Shown here: positions 5,922 through 14,368 of the stretch, piece by piece
How positions within the stretch are numbered: position 1 is the stretch's first letter
Layout: every line of letters begins with the position of its first letter
NCBI GenBank assembly: GCA_052388455.1
Contig: JBQTIA010000124.1
Location: 1 to 19,175, forward strand
Source of the DNA: CAZSNH01 sp052388455
GTDB taxonomy: Bacteria > Pseudomonadota > Alphaproteobacteria > Rhizobiales > Hyphomicrobiaceae
DNA length: 19,175 bases
Direction of reading: 5' to 3'
Program-made: the position numbers and the translations under genes
The notes under the pieces: generated by a model
What the model saw: the letters and a program-made list of their open reading frames with translations, nothing else
Databases searched by the model: none
What the model was told of the DNA's origin: nothing

Positions 5922-8900
5922 ATGCGCTTCCCGCATTTCTTCATCAAACGGCCGATCTTCGCGACGGTTCTTTCCGTGCTGATCACCATCGTCGGGCTGA
6001 TCGCCGGCCGCGTGCTGCCGATCGCGGAGTATCCCGAGATCGCACCGCCGACGGTCAACATCTCGGCCAGCTATCCCGGTGCGTCGGCTGCCGTCATCGC
6101 GGAGACGGTCGCCGCGCCGATCGAGCAGGAGGTGAACGGCGTCGACAACATGCTCTACGTCGTCTCGCAATCGACGGGCGACGGGCGGCTGTCGATCAAC
6201 ATCGTCTTCAAGCCCGGCACCAACATCGATACCGCGCAGGTGCTGGTCCAGAACCGCGTCGCCGTCGCCGAGCCGCGGCTGCCGGAGGACGTTCGGCGCC
6301 TGGGTCTCACGGTACGCAAGGCGTCGCCCGACCTGATGATGGTCGTGCACATGACCTCGCCCGACGGAACACGCGATCAGCAGTACATCTCGAATTACGC
6401 GACGCTGTTCGTGAAGGACCGGCTCGGGCGCATCGACGGCGTCGGCGACGTGCGCATCTTCGGCGCCCGCGACTACGCCATGCGGGTGTGGCTCGACCCC
6501 GCAAAGGTAGCGGCGCGCGGGCTGACGGCAGGCGAGGTGGTGCAATCGCTGCGCGCGGCCAACCTGCAGGTTGCGGCCGGATCGATCAACCAGCCGCCCG
6601 CGGCGTCCGACGGCGCCTTCACGCTGACGGTGCAGACGCTCGGCCGGCTGACGGCGCCCGAGGAGTTCGAGAACATCGTCGTCCGTGCCGATCCCGACGG
6701 GCAGGTGATCCGGGTGCGCGACATCGCGCGGGTCGAGCTCGGTTCGCAGGACTATACGGTCAACGCCTATCTCAACAACAAGAACGCCACCGCCGTCGTC
6801 ATCTTCCAGCGGCCCGGGTCCAACGCACTCTCGACGGCGGCCGCCATCAAGGCCGAGATGGCGCGCGTGGAAAAGGATTTCCCGCCGGGTGTGGGCTATT
6901 CCATCGTCTACAACCCGACCGAGTTCATCCAGTATTCGATCGACGCCGTCGTCGTGACCTTCATCGAGGCGCTGCTGCTGGTGGTGCTGGTCGTCATCGT
7001 CTTCCTGCAGACGTGGCGGGCGGCGGTCATCCCGATCATCGCCATTCCGGTGTCGCTGATCGGCACCTTTGCGGTCATGGCGGCGTTCGGTATCTCGTTC
7101 AACTCGCTGTCGCTGTTCGGGCTGGTGCTGGCCATCGGCATCGTCGTCGACGATGCCATCGTCGTCGTCGAAAACGTCGAGCGCTATCTCGCCGAAGGCA
7201 TGTCGCCGAAGGAGGCCGCCCACAGGACGATGGACGAGGTCGGCAGCGCGCTGATCGCCATCAGCCTCGTGCTCATCGGCGTGTTCCTGCCGACCGCCTT
7301 CATCACCGGATTGCAGGGCACGTTCTACAAGCAGTTCGCGATCACCATCGCGGCATCGACCGCGATTTCGTGTATCGTCTCGCTCACACTGTCGCCGGCG
7401 CTGGCGGCGGTGCTGCTGAAGCCGCACGAGCATCATCCCCGCCGCGGCATCGGATACATCCTCGGCTCGCCGCTGCGCTGGTTCTTCGCCGCCTTCAACT
7501 GGATGTTCGGCGCCTTCTCGAACGGGTACGCTTGGCTGACGGCGCGGCTGGTACGCGTCGGTGCCATCGTGCTCATCGCCTATGCCGGCCTGCTGTTTCT
7601 CACCTGGCAGCGGTTGGCGGCGACGCCGACCGGCCTCATCCCGCAGCTCGACCGGACCTATTTCATCACAGCCATCCAGTTGCCGCCTGGCTCGACGCTG
7701 TCGCGCACCGATACGGTCGTGCGGCAGGTCACCGACGAGTTCCTCAAGCGCCCCGGCGTTTTCGCGGCGGTGGCCTTTGCCGGGTTCGACGGCGCGACCT
7801 TCACCAATGCGCCCAACACGGCCGTCATCTTCGTGCGGCTGACGCCGTTCGAGGAGCGCCTGAAGAACAAGCTGACCAAGGACGCCATCCTGGCCGACCT
7901 GCGCGGCAAGCTGTCGGAATTCCGCGACGCCTTCGGGTTCGTCATCGAACCGCCCTCGGTTCCCGGCATCGGTACTGGCGGCGGTCTGAAAGGGTACGTG
8001 CAGGACCGGTCTGGGCGCGGGCTGCCGGCGCTCGAAGGTGCCGCCTGGGCGGTCGCCGGGTCGGCGGCGCAGGTGCCGGGCCTCGTGCAGCCGTTCACGC
8101 TCTTCAACACGCGCACGCCGCAGGTGTGGGCCGAGATCGACCGCACCAAGGCCGAGCAGTTGGGCGTACCCATCGGCCGGGTGTTCGAGGCGCTGTCGAC
8201 CTACATGGGCTCCTCGTTCGTCAACGATTTCAACATCCTGGGGCGGACCTACCGTGTCACAGCCCAGGCCGACAATCCTTATCGGCTGACCTTGCGGGAC
8301 GTCGCCAACCTCAAGACGCGCAACGCCACCGGCGACATGGTGCCGATCGGCGCGGTTGCGCAGTTCTCGGACACGACGGGGCCTTACCGTGTGCCCCGCT
8401 ACAACCTGTTCCCCGCCGCCGAGGTGCAGATGGGCCTGGCGCGCGGCACGTCCTCCGGGCAGGGCATCGCGGCGGTGGAAAAGATCGTCGAGGAAAAGCT
8501 GCCGTCCGGCTTCGGTTTCGAATGGACGGAAATTGCTCTGCAGGAAAAGCTCGCCGGCAGCACGGCGGCGGTCGCCTTCGGTCTGGCCGTGGTGTTCGTG
8601 TTCCTGCTGCTGGCGGCGCTCTACGAGAGCTGGCTGCTGCCGCTCTCGGTCATTCTCATCGTGCCGCTGTGCATCCTGGCGGCGATGATCGGCGTCAATC
8701 TGCGCGGCCTCGACCGCAACATCCTGGTCGAGGTCGGACTCGTGGTTCTGGTCGGTCTGGCGGCCAAGAACGCCATTCTGATCGTCGAATTCGCCAAGCA
8801 GGCCGAGGAGGGGGGGATGGACCGCTTCGAGGCGGCTATCGCCGCCGCCCGCACGCGGCTTCGGCCGATCATCATGACCTCGCTGGCGTTCATCCTCGGC

Positions 8901-9149
8901 GTGCTGCCGCTGGTCAATGCCACCGGGGCGGGCGCCGAAATGCGCCAGTCGCTCGGCACGGCCGTGTTCTCCGGAATGATCGGCGTCACGGCCTTCGGTC
9001 TGGTGTTCACGCCCGTGTTCTACGTGTTGGTGCGGGCCTTCGCCGACCGCCGCAAGGGCGGCAGTGGTGATCGGCCGTCAGACTCTCCCGTCGACCGCCC
9101 CGCCATCCCGGGCACCGAGGCCGTCCCCACTCCGTCAACTCCAGTGTAG
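5922..9149 (+). CDS. RND multidrug efflux permease, HAE1 family (AcrB/MexF-like)
   Basis: This is a 1075-residue inner-membrane pump, full length for the family. It begins FFIKRPIFATVLSVLITIVGLIA (TM1), followed by the porter domain (LPIAEYPEIAPPTV, YPGASAAVIAETVAAPIEQEVNG). A membrane block around 340-500 holds the proton-relay aspartates Asp410-Asp411 in GIVVDDAIVVVENVER (TM4). A second porter domain and a second membrane block follow, with Lys949 in GLAAKNAILIVEFAKQ (TM10). It exports lipophilic drugs or metabolites in exchange for protons. AGGA seven bases upstream supports the ATG. The gene order adaptor-permease is standard, but no outer-membrane factor follows, so it probably borrows a TolC-like channel encoded elsewhere. 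The segment FYKQFAITIAASTAIS resembles the MexF branch. Substrates are unknown. Confidence 0.95.
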   Translation: MRFPHFFIKRPIFATVLSVLITIVGLIAGRVLPIAEYPEIAPPTVNISASYPGASAAVIAETVAAPIEQEVNGVDNMLYVVSQSTGDGRLSINIVFKPGTNIDTAQVLVQNRVAVAEPRLPEDVRRLGLTVRKASPDLMMVVHMTSPDGTRDQQYISNYATLFVKDRLGRIDGVGDVRIFGARDYAMRVWLDPAKVAARGLTAGEVVQSLRAANLQVAAGSINQPPAASDGAFTLTVQTLGRLTAPEEFENIVVRADPDGQVIRVRDIARVELGSQDYTVNAYLNNKNATAVVIFQRPGSNALSTAAAIKAEMARVEKDFPPGVGYSIVYNPTEFIQYSIDAVVVTFIEALLLVVLVVIVFLQTWRAAVIPIIAIPVSLIGTFAVMAAFGISFNSLSLFGLVLAIGIVVDDAIVVVENVERYLAEGMSPKEAAHRTMDEVGSALIAISLVLIGVFLPTAFITGLQGTFYKQFAITIAASTAISCIVSLTLSPALAAVLLKPHEHHPRRGIGYILGSPLRWFFAAFNWMFGAFSNGYAWLTARLVRVGAIVLIAYAGLLFLTWQRLAATPTGLIPQLDRTYFITAIQLPPGSTLSRTDTVVRQVTDEFLKRPGVFAAVAFAGFDGATFTNAPNTAVIFVRLTPFEERLKNKLTKDAILADLRGKLSEFRDAFGFVIEPPSVPGIGTGGGLKGYVQDRSGRGLPALEGAAWAVAGSAAQVPGLVQPFTLFNTRTPQVWAEIDRTKAEQLGVPIGRVFEALSTYMGSSFVNDFNILGRTYRVTAQADNPYRLTLRDVANLKTRNATGDMVPIGAVAQFSDTTGPYRVPRYNLFPAAEVQMGLARGTSSGQGIAAVEKIVEEKLPSGFGFEWTEIALQEKLAGSTAAVAFGLAVVFVFLLLAALYESWLLPLSVILIVPLCILAAMIGVNLRGLDRNILVEVGLVVLVGLAAKNAILIVEFAKQAEEGGMDRFEAAIAAARTRLRPIIMTSLAFILGVLPLVNATGAGAEMRQSLGTAVFSGMIGVTAFGLVFTPVFYVLVRAFADRRKGGSGDRPSDSPVDRPAIPGTEAVPTPSTPV

Positions 9150-9261
9150 GGCGCAACGCAAACGCACCTCCCGACCCGACCGGCTCGCTTGCACTTTGCG
9201 TTGGGCACCTTGATCCGTGACCTAGCCCGACCTATGACATGCGAGAAGTGCCAGCCTCCAA

Positions 9262-9292
9262 ATGGGTCCTCGGGCCAAGCCCGAGGACCCAT
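9262..9292. repeat. perfect 14-bp palindrome ATGGGTCCTCGGGC-CAA-GCCCGAGGACCCAT
   Basis: The arms at 9262-9275 and 9279-9292 are perfect inverse complements around a 3-base loop. It lies more than 110 bases after the permease stop and has no T-run, so it is more likely a dispersed intergenic palindrome than a simple terminator. I see no second copy in this window. Confidence 0.7.
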
Positions 9293-9415
9293 CGTGCTGC
9301 GGCTGCCCGGCATAGACCAAGCAGGGTGGATCGCAACGGGCTCTTGGCGATAACCAATTGACCAAAACTGCCCATGCCTGACTGCCGGGCAGGGCAATCG
9401 CATATGGCGCGAAAT

Positions 9416-9493
9416 GTAGGTTGGGTCGACGAAGGAGACCCAACAAACTCGAGCGACCAAAGTTGTTGGGTCTCGTGCCTCGACCCCACCTAC
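9416..9493. repeat. long imperfect palindrome GTAGGTTGGGTCGA...TCGACCCCACCTAC
   Basis: A two-part stem spans 78 bases. The outer arms 9416-9429 and 9480-9493 match over 14 bases with one mismatch. The inner arms GAGACCCAACAA (9435-9446) and TTGTTGGGTCTC (9463-9474) match perfectly over 12. The two stems are separated by a symmetric 5x5 internal loop, with a 16-base terminal loop. The size and structure resemble small non-autonomous palindromic repeats found between genes. Whether it is dispersed needs the genome. Confidence 0.65.
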
Positions 9494-9780
9494 GTCCAAA
9501 TGCGATTCCCCTGGGGTGGGTGCGGGTAGGCGGTGGGGCGGCCGGCAGGACAAAAATAGGGGGCCAACCTCCAGCACTCGGAGGCGGGGCGGGGAGAATA
9601 CTCGAGACCCGGACCTTGCCGCATCGTACCGAAGGCAGACGTCAGGCGCTCGACGCGACGGGCCAATACCGTCATGGCATCAACACAGACAATCTGATGA
9701 CCTGTGGTATCCCCGTTGCTCAGTTGACTGTCTCGTTGGCAGCACTGCGCCCCTATTCGTGGCTGGGCCGTGCGATATAA

Positions 9781-11544
9781 ATGCGCATGAAGACGAATCA
9801 GACTGGACCGGGCGCAAGTGCACTCCTCGGTGCCATACGAAACTATGATTGGGTGAACTACCGGCAGCTCTTCACGCCCAAGCTCGCCACAGCGCTGAAG
9901 GCAGGCTACACCTCCGATACCTTCCGCAAGGACGCATTAGCTGGGCTGACCGTCGCTATTCTCGCCCTGCCGCTGTCTATGGCAATTGCTATCGGCTGTG
10001 GCGTAACGCCCGACCGCGGCTTGATTACCGCGGTCGTCGCGGGAACGCTTATTTCGGTTCTCGGCGGCAGCCGCTTTCAGATCGGCGGTCCCGCCGCGGC
10101 ATTCATCGTCATCGTTGCGCAGGTCTTCGCACAGCACGGCAATGCAGGACTTCTGGCGGCAACTCTTCTCGCGGGCACTATCCTCGTCGTAGCCGGGCTT
10201 TCTCAACTCGGCAGCTACATCAAGTACGTTCCCGGCCCCGTCATACTTGGCTTCACGAGCGGCATCGGCGCGGTCATCGCTGTCGGCCAGCTGAAGGACT
10301 TCTTTGGCTTGACGGGCACCGTACCGGCCGAATTCTTCGGCAAGATCGAAGCCCTTTGGCACATGCGCGGAACTTTCAATGCTCCGGCCTTCGCGATTGG
10401 CGCCGGCTCCCTGGCGGGCATTTTTGCGTTGAAATACTGGAGGCCTCAGTGGCCGGGACTGCTGATCGCCGTTGTCGCTGCGTCAGCTGTTGTATGGGTT
10501 CTCAAGCTTCCTGTCGAAACGATCGGCAGTCGTTTTGGCGGCATTCCCTCGTCGTTGCCATTTCCGACGTTGCCAGCTCTTTCGTGGGGAACAGTGAGAG
10601 ACATCCTGCCGTCCTCGTTCACCATCGCATTCCTGATCGGCGTCGAAAGCCTGCTTTCCGCAGTAGCTGCCGATACCATGGCGCGTACACGGCACCGCTC
10701 GAACATGGAAATCGTCGCCCAGGGTGTCGCAAATATCGGCTCGGCGCTGTTCGGAGGCTTGCCTGCAACAGGTGTCATCGCCCGCACTGGCACAAACATC
10801 CAGGCGGGTGCCAAGACTCCCGTAGCAGGTGTGCTGCACGCGCTTTTTGTATTGGCGTTCATGTTGCTGTTAGCGCCGCTCGCCGCGTATCTCGCTTTGC
10901 CTTGCCTTGCAGCCGTGCTCCTGGCCACGGCTTGGCGATTGATGGAGATCGGCCACGTCTCACATTTTCTGAGCCGGGCGCCGTGGGATGACCGCAGCGT
11001 TCTCGCTGCAACCCTGTCGCTCACAATTGCTGTCGACCTATCGGTGGCCATTGCCGTAGGCGTGGTCCTCGCGTCGATGCTATTCATGCATCGCATGGCC
11101 GAGAACTACACGCTTGATTTGGCAGGTGCCCACATGGTCCTCGACGACGTAGTCGATGGCAGCGAAGAACGCTCTGTGATTCTGACGCAGCCGTTGCCAG
11201 ATGGCATTCGCGTTTTCGATCTGCGCGGCCCGCTGTTCTTCGGAGCCACGGCACGCCTTGGTGTGGCGCTTGCGGGGCTTGGCAAATGGCCAAAGGTCGT
11301 CATCTTGCGCATGCGCGACGTACCGCTCGTCGACGCCACGGGCATCGACGCCCTCGATGAGCTGATAGCAATGGCTGAAGGCCATGATTGCCGCATCGTC
11401 ATTTCGGGCATTCAAAAGCAGCCGCGCGAAGCCATGCATCGCTATGGCCTGATGCGCAAGCACCGCGTCGTACCGGCGTCGAACAGTTATGTAGCCATGG
11501 AGAAGGCCAAGCAGTTACTTGATGACGCGGTTCGCCGAACGTAG
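9781..11544 (+). CDS. SulP-family anion transporter with C-terminal STAS domain
   Basis: This is a 587-residue inner-membrane protein. The SulP core (about 50-435) has the early motif DALAGLTVAILALPLSMAIAIGCGVTPDRGL, then GGSRFQIGGPAAAFIVIV, YIKYVPGPVILGFTSGIG and, in the second half, AFLIGVESLLSAVAAD, GVANIGSALFGGLPATGVIARTGTNI and a last hydrophobic segment. The C-terminal STAS domain (about 450-585) carries VVILRMRDVPLVDATGIDALDEL, with the conserved Asp-Ala-Thr-Gly at the regulatory loop. Relatives move sulfate, bicarbonate, chloride or C4-dicarboxylates. The substrate cannot be assigned, and no sulfate-assimilation or carbonic anhydrase gene is adjacent. The ATG directly follows an in-frame TAA at 9778-9780, so it is the first possible start. 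No Shine-Dalgarno is visible before it or before the ATG at 9787. Codon third positions are more mixed than in flanking genes, hinting at transfer. Confidence 0.92.
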   Translation: MRMKTNQTGPGASALLGAIRNYDWVNYRQLFTPKLATALKAGYTSDTFRKDALAGLTVAILALPLSMAIAIGCGVTPDRGLITAVVAGTLISVLGGSRFQIGGPAAAFIVIVAQVFAQHGNAGLLAATLLAGTILVVAGLSQLGSYIKYVPGPVILGFTSGIGAVIAVGQLKDFFGLTGTVPAEFFGKIEALWHMRGTFNAPAFAIGAGSLAGIFALKYWRPQWPGLLIAVVAASAVVWVLKLPVETIGSRFGGIPSSLPFPTLPALSWGTVRDILPSSFTIAFLIGVESLLSAVAADTMARTRHRSNMEIVAQGVANIGSALFGGLPATGVIARTGTNIQAGAKTPVAGVLHALFVLAFMLLLAPLAAYLALPCLAAVLLATAWRLMEIGHVSHFLSRAPWDDRSVLAATLSLTIAVDLSVAIAVGVVLASMLFMHRMAENYTLDLAGAHMVLDDVVDGSEERSVILTQPLPDGIRVFDLRGPLFFGATARLGVALAGLGKWPKVVILRMRDVPLVDATGIDALDELIAMAEGHDCRIVISGIQKQPREAMHRYGLMRKHRVVPASNSYVAMEKAKQLLDDAVRRT

Positions 11545-11738
11545 TCCCTGACGAACCGGTCGGACGTCAGATGACGGAATCGGTCGGTGGCTTTGCGGTG
11601 AGGATGATCCATCACGGGTAGCCACGCGACTGTTGCGCACCAGCACAGAGTCGACTTCGGGTCAATCTCATCGCTCAGCGGGCCGGTTTCGTCCGCTTTG
11701 CGCGCTTAGCGCACAGCCACCGGCCCAGCCCCAACCCC

Positions 11739-12470
11739 TTAAACCTTAAACTCCTCGATCTTGGCGAACGCCTGCCGCAAGGCATCCGACCACGCCGACG
11801 ACAGCTTCCTGAAATATTCGTCGTCCTGATAGATGCGCTTCACGCGCTTTACGTCGAGGCTGTCGCGATCGTAGAGCAGGATGTCGATCGGCATTCCGAC
11901 GGAGAGGTTCGACCGCAGCGTCGAATCGTAGGACAGCAGCACCAGCTTGGCCGCCGCCCCGAGCCGCATCTTCGGATCGGTCACGCGGTCGAGGATCGGC
12001 TTGCCGTACTTGTGCTCGCCGATCTGGAAGTACGGCGTGTCGTCGGTTGCCTCGATGAAGTTGCCCTCGGCATAGATCTGGAACAGCCGCGGCGGCTCCG
12101 AGCCGATCTGCCCTCCGAGAATGAACGAGGCGTTGAACCCGGTCTTGCTGCTCTCCAGCGCCAGCCCGTCGATCCGGCGCACATCGCGCACCGCGTCGCC
12201 GACGAGCCGGGCCGCGCGGTACATGGTGGGAACCGCGAACAGGCTTTCCTTGCCGTCCTCGCCGGATTCGAGCTGCTCGTTGAGCGTCGAGACGACGGAT
12301 TGCGTGACGGCGAGATTGCCGGCCGTCAGCACCACGAGCACCCGCTCACCGGGGCGGCGCCAGTAATGCAGCTTGCGGAACTGCGCGATGTTGTCGACGC
12401 CCGCATTGGTGCGCGTGTCGGCCGCGAACAGCAGCCCGCCGTCCAGACGCATGGCCACGCAGTAGGTCAT
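11739..12470 (-). CDS. Anbu proteasome-type protease (ancestral beta-subunit family)
   Basis: This is a 243-residue Ntn-hydrolase of the bacterial proteasome-like family called Anbu. The chosen start at 12470 gives MTYCVAMRLDGGLLFAADTR. Removal of Met exposes the nucleophile Thr2, as the family requires. The 16 residues upstream in the open frame would block this and are rejected. The Asp in FAADTRTN and the Lys in AQFRKLH stand where the proteasome catalytic Asp17 and Lys33 are expected. Further family blocks are FNASFILGGQIG, LFQIYAEGNFI, YFQIGEHKYGKPILDR and LLSYDSTLRSNLSVGMPID. GGGGA about nine bases upstream can serve as ribosome site. It is the last gene of the four-gene minus-strand operon and probably degrades or trims what the upstream enzymes make. 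Confidence 0.93.
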   Translation of the reverse strand: MTYCVAMRLDGGLLFAADTRTNAGVDNIAQFRKLHYWRRPGERVLVVLTAGNLAVTQSVVSTLNEQLESGEDGKESLFAVPTMYRAARLVGDAVRDVRRIDGLALESSKTGFNASFILGGQIGSEPPRLFQIYAEGNFIEATDDTPYFQIGEHKYGKPILDRVTDPKMRLGAAAKLVLLSYDSTLRSNLSVGMPIDILLYDRDSLDVKRVKRIYQDDEYFRKLSSAWSDALRQAFAKIEEFKV

Positions 12471-12558
12471 CCGCAGGTCCCCGAGAGCTGCGCATCGACA
12501 GCGGGTTGCCGATCGCAAATAGCGACGATCATGGCCGATTCATTGGGCTCGAGCCGTC

Positions 12559-13371
12559 CTACTGCTGCTGCGAGCTTTGCTGCTGGACTTCGACCTTGAC
12601 GTCAAGCGTCTCGTTCTCGCCGCCGCGGCGGGTGCCGCGGATGGGGGCGGCCGACAGCGCATCGAGACCGACCGAGAGGCGCACGTAGCGATCGGTCGGG
12701 CAGATGAGGTTCGCCGCGTCGAAGCCGATCCATCCGAGCCCGTCGACCCAGGCCTCCGCCCAGGCGTGGTGCGCCTCCGCCGGGGTGCTGGCGCCGGAAA
12801 GGAAATAGCCGTTGACATAGCGGGCCGGGAAGTCGAGCGAGCGCGCGGCCGAGATGAAGACATGCGCGTGGTCCTGGCAGACGCCCTTGCCCTCGGCGAG
12901 CGCCTCGGCGGCGCTGGTGTGGGCGTCGGTGCTGCCGACCTCATAGGTCACCGCCTCGTTGACCGCCTGCATCAGCGCGTGCAGGCAGGCTAGGCCATTG
13001 TCCTCCTTGACCGAGCCCGCCAGCTTGCGGATGGCATCGTCGGGGCGGGTCTTGGCCGTCTCGCGCAGGAAAACCCGCAGCGGCGCCGGATCCGACAGCC
13101 CGCGCACGAGGCCATTCGTATCGATGGTTTCGACGAGGCCGCTCGCCTCGATGGTCGTCTCGTCGTGGGGACCGCGCGTCGCGGCGAGGAGCACCGTGTT
13201 GCCGAACCCGTCGCGGAAGCGGGCGGGCGACGGCAGGCCAGGCCCGTGAATGTGCCAGTCGATCACCCGCTGGCCGTCGAACGACGGCGGCGTCAGCCGC
13301 AGCGCCTGGATCGAATAGCGCGCACCGCCCTTGTAGCGGTAGGTCGTGGTATGGCGGATTTCGACGATCAT
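12559..13371 (-). CDS. transglutaminase-like cysteine peptidase/amidase
   Basis: This is a 270-residue protein with the bacterial transglutaminase N-terminal beta domain (about 1-85, RHTTTYRYKGGARYSIQALRLTP) and a transglutaminase-like core. The triad is complete: Cys165 in GVCQDHAH, His202 in EAHHAWAEAWV and Asp218 in GFDAANL. Bacterial members usually act as peptidases or amidases rather than crosslinkers. The C-terminal tail after the core is Gln/Ser-rich. Two starts are possible: ATG at 13371, used here because MIVEIRHTTTY matches how the family begins, or TTG at 13380, which overlaps the stop of the preceding alpha-E gene as TTGA. Neither has a clear ribosome site, so translational coupling is likely. 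Third gene of the ATP-grasp/alpha-E/transglutaminase/Anbu operon. Confidence 0.92.
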   Translation of the reverse strand: MIVEIRHTTTYRYKGGARYSIQALRLTPPSFDGQRVIDWHIHGPGLPSPARFRDGFGNTVLLAATRGPHDETTIEASGLVETIDTNGLVRGLSDPAPLRVFLRETAKTRPDDAIRKLAGSVKEDNGLACLHALMQAVNEAVTYEVGSTDAHTSAAEALAEGKGVCQDHAHVFISAARSLDFPARYVNGYFLSGASTPAEAHHAWAEAWVDGLGWIGFDAANLICPTDRYVRLSVGLDALSAAPIRGTRRGGENETLDVKVEVQQQSSQQQ

Positions 13372-13376
13372 GGGTT

Positions 13377-14324
13377 TCAAGCGTTGAAGTGATAGGCGTC
13401 CGAGATCTCAGACCCGAGCTTGTGGTTGCGGGCGATGAAGTCCTGGATGAACTCGTGCAGCCCCTCCTGGAAGATGGCAGTCATGTCGGAGCGCTCGAGC
13501 CGGCCCATCGTCGAGCGTGCGGTCACCAGACACGGGCGGCGATCGTCGTAGAGCGAGGCCAGCGCGGCCAGCGCCGCCGTCGTCTCGCCATAGCAGAACT
13601 TGAGTGATCGCGGCATCTCGGCGTTCAGGATCAGGTAGTCGGCGATCTTCCACGGCCGGTAGCTGTCGCGGTAGACCCAGTGATAGCTGCGGTGCGCCGA
13701 GACCGAGCGCAGGATCGCACCCCACTGCACGTTGTCGACGCTGCTTCCGACCATCTCGGGACGCGGAAGCAGCACATAATACTTCACGTCGAGGATGCGG
13801 GCCGTGTTGTCCGCCCGCTCGATGAAGGTGCCGAGCTGGGAGAAGTGGAAGGTGTCGTTGCGCAGGATGGTGTTCATCAGGGCGCCGCGATAGGCGGCCG
13901 AACGCTCCTTGATCCAGTCGAGCAGCTCGGCGAGCTTGTCGGAGGCGAGGCTCTGCGGCTTGATCGTCTCGAATTCCATCCACGAGCTGTTGAGGCTCTC
14001 CCACATCTCGCGCGTAAGCGCGGTGCGCTGCGCCCGCGCGTTGCGCCGCGCGATTGCGAGGCACGAGCGCACGCTCGACGGATTGTCGAGGTCGAACAGC
14101 AGATAGTTGACTACGTCGCGGGTCTGCAGCGTGCCGTGCTTGGCGTCGTAGCCGCTTTCGCAGGCGGCGCTCTGCAGCGTCGAGCGCCACTCGTTGTGAT
14201 CGCGCTCGCCCTCACGCGGCAGCATCGCGATGCGGTATCCCACCTCGACGAGGCGGGCCATGTTTTCCGCCCGCTCCAGATAGCGTGACAGCCAGAAGAG
14301 GTCGTTGGCCGTGCGTCCCAGCAT
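13377..14324 (-). CDS. alpha-E domain protein (formerly DUF403)
   Basis: This is a 315-residue, almost entirely helical protein beginning with the family signature MLGRTANDLFWLSRYLERAENMARLVEVGYR. Its internal echo comes later as FSQLGTFIERADNTARILDVKYY. Other family blocks are REMWESLNSSW, WGAILRSVSAHRSYHWVY and LILNAEMPRSLKFC. No catalytic motif is known. The alpha-E domain is found next to, or fused to, circularly permuted ATP-grasp enzymes and is thought to assist them. Here it follows the ATP-grasp stop by 44 bases and overlaps or abuts the transglutaminase start. The start at 14324 matches the usual family N-terminus. Family certain, biochemical role unknown. Confidence 0.92.
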   Translation of the reverse strand: MLGRTANDLFWLSRYLERAENMARLVEVGYRIAMLPREGERDHNEWRSTLQSAACESGYDAKHGTLQTRDVVNYLLFDLDNPSSVRSCLAIARRNARAQRTALTREMWESLNSSWMEFETIKPQSLASDKLAELLDWIKERSAAYRGALMNTILRNDTFHFSQLGTFIERADNTARILDVKYYVLLPRPEMVGSSVDNVQWGAILRSVSAHRSYHWVYRDSYRPWKIADYLILNAEMPRSLKFCYGETTAALAALASLYDDRRPCLVTARSTMGRLERSDMTAIFQEGLHEFIQDFIARNHKLGSEISDAYHFNA

Positions 14325-14368
14325 GCGTTTGTCGCTTTCGCCGCTATCCGGCGCCCCGCTTTAATCGA

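Larger units (their letters stand above)
9150..9780. other. 631-bp non-coding stretch with palindromes between the RND operon and the SulP gene
   Basis: I see no credible gene here. Minus-strand open frames within 9222-9577 only translate the palindromes and show no protein-like pattern. It holds a 9-bp inverted repeat CAACGCAAA (9154-9162)/TTTGCGTTG (9195-9203) that may end the RND transcript, the palindromes at 9262-9292 and 9416-9493, and a G-rich run at 9513-9538. The last 100 bases must carry the SulP promoter. TTGACT (9723-9728) is a possible -35, but no well-placed -10 follows. Confidence 0.6.

Noticed and set aside
5900..9070. 1056-codon plus-strand frame overlapping the RND permease
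   Set aside because: It is a +1 shadow of the permease, extremely Arg-rich. The permease frame carries all family motifs and the ribosome site.
9222..9577. Minus-strand open frames in the RND-SulP spacer (to 185 codons)
   Set aside because: They overlap each other in several frames and mainly translate the palindromic repeats. No ribosome site or domain pattern. They may appear in databases as repeat-derived hypothetical proteins.
9849..10991. 380-codon frame within the SulP gene
   Set aside because: It is an alternate-frame shadow. The SulP frame has continuous membrane segments and STAS motifs.
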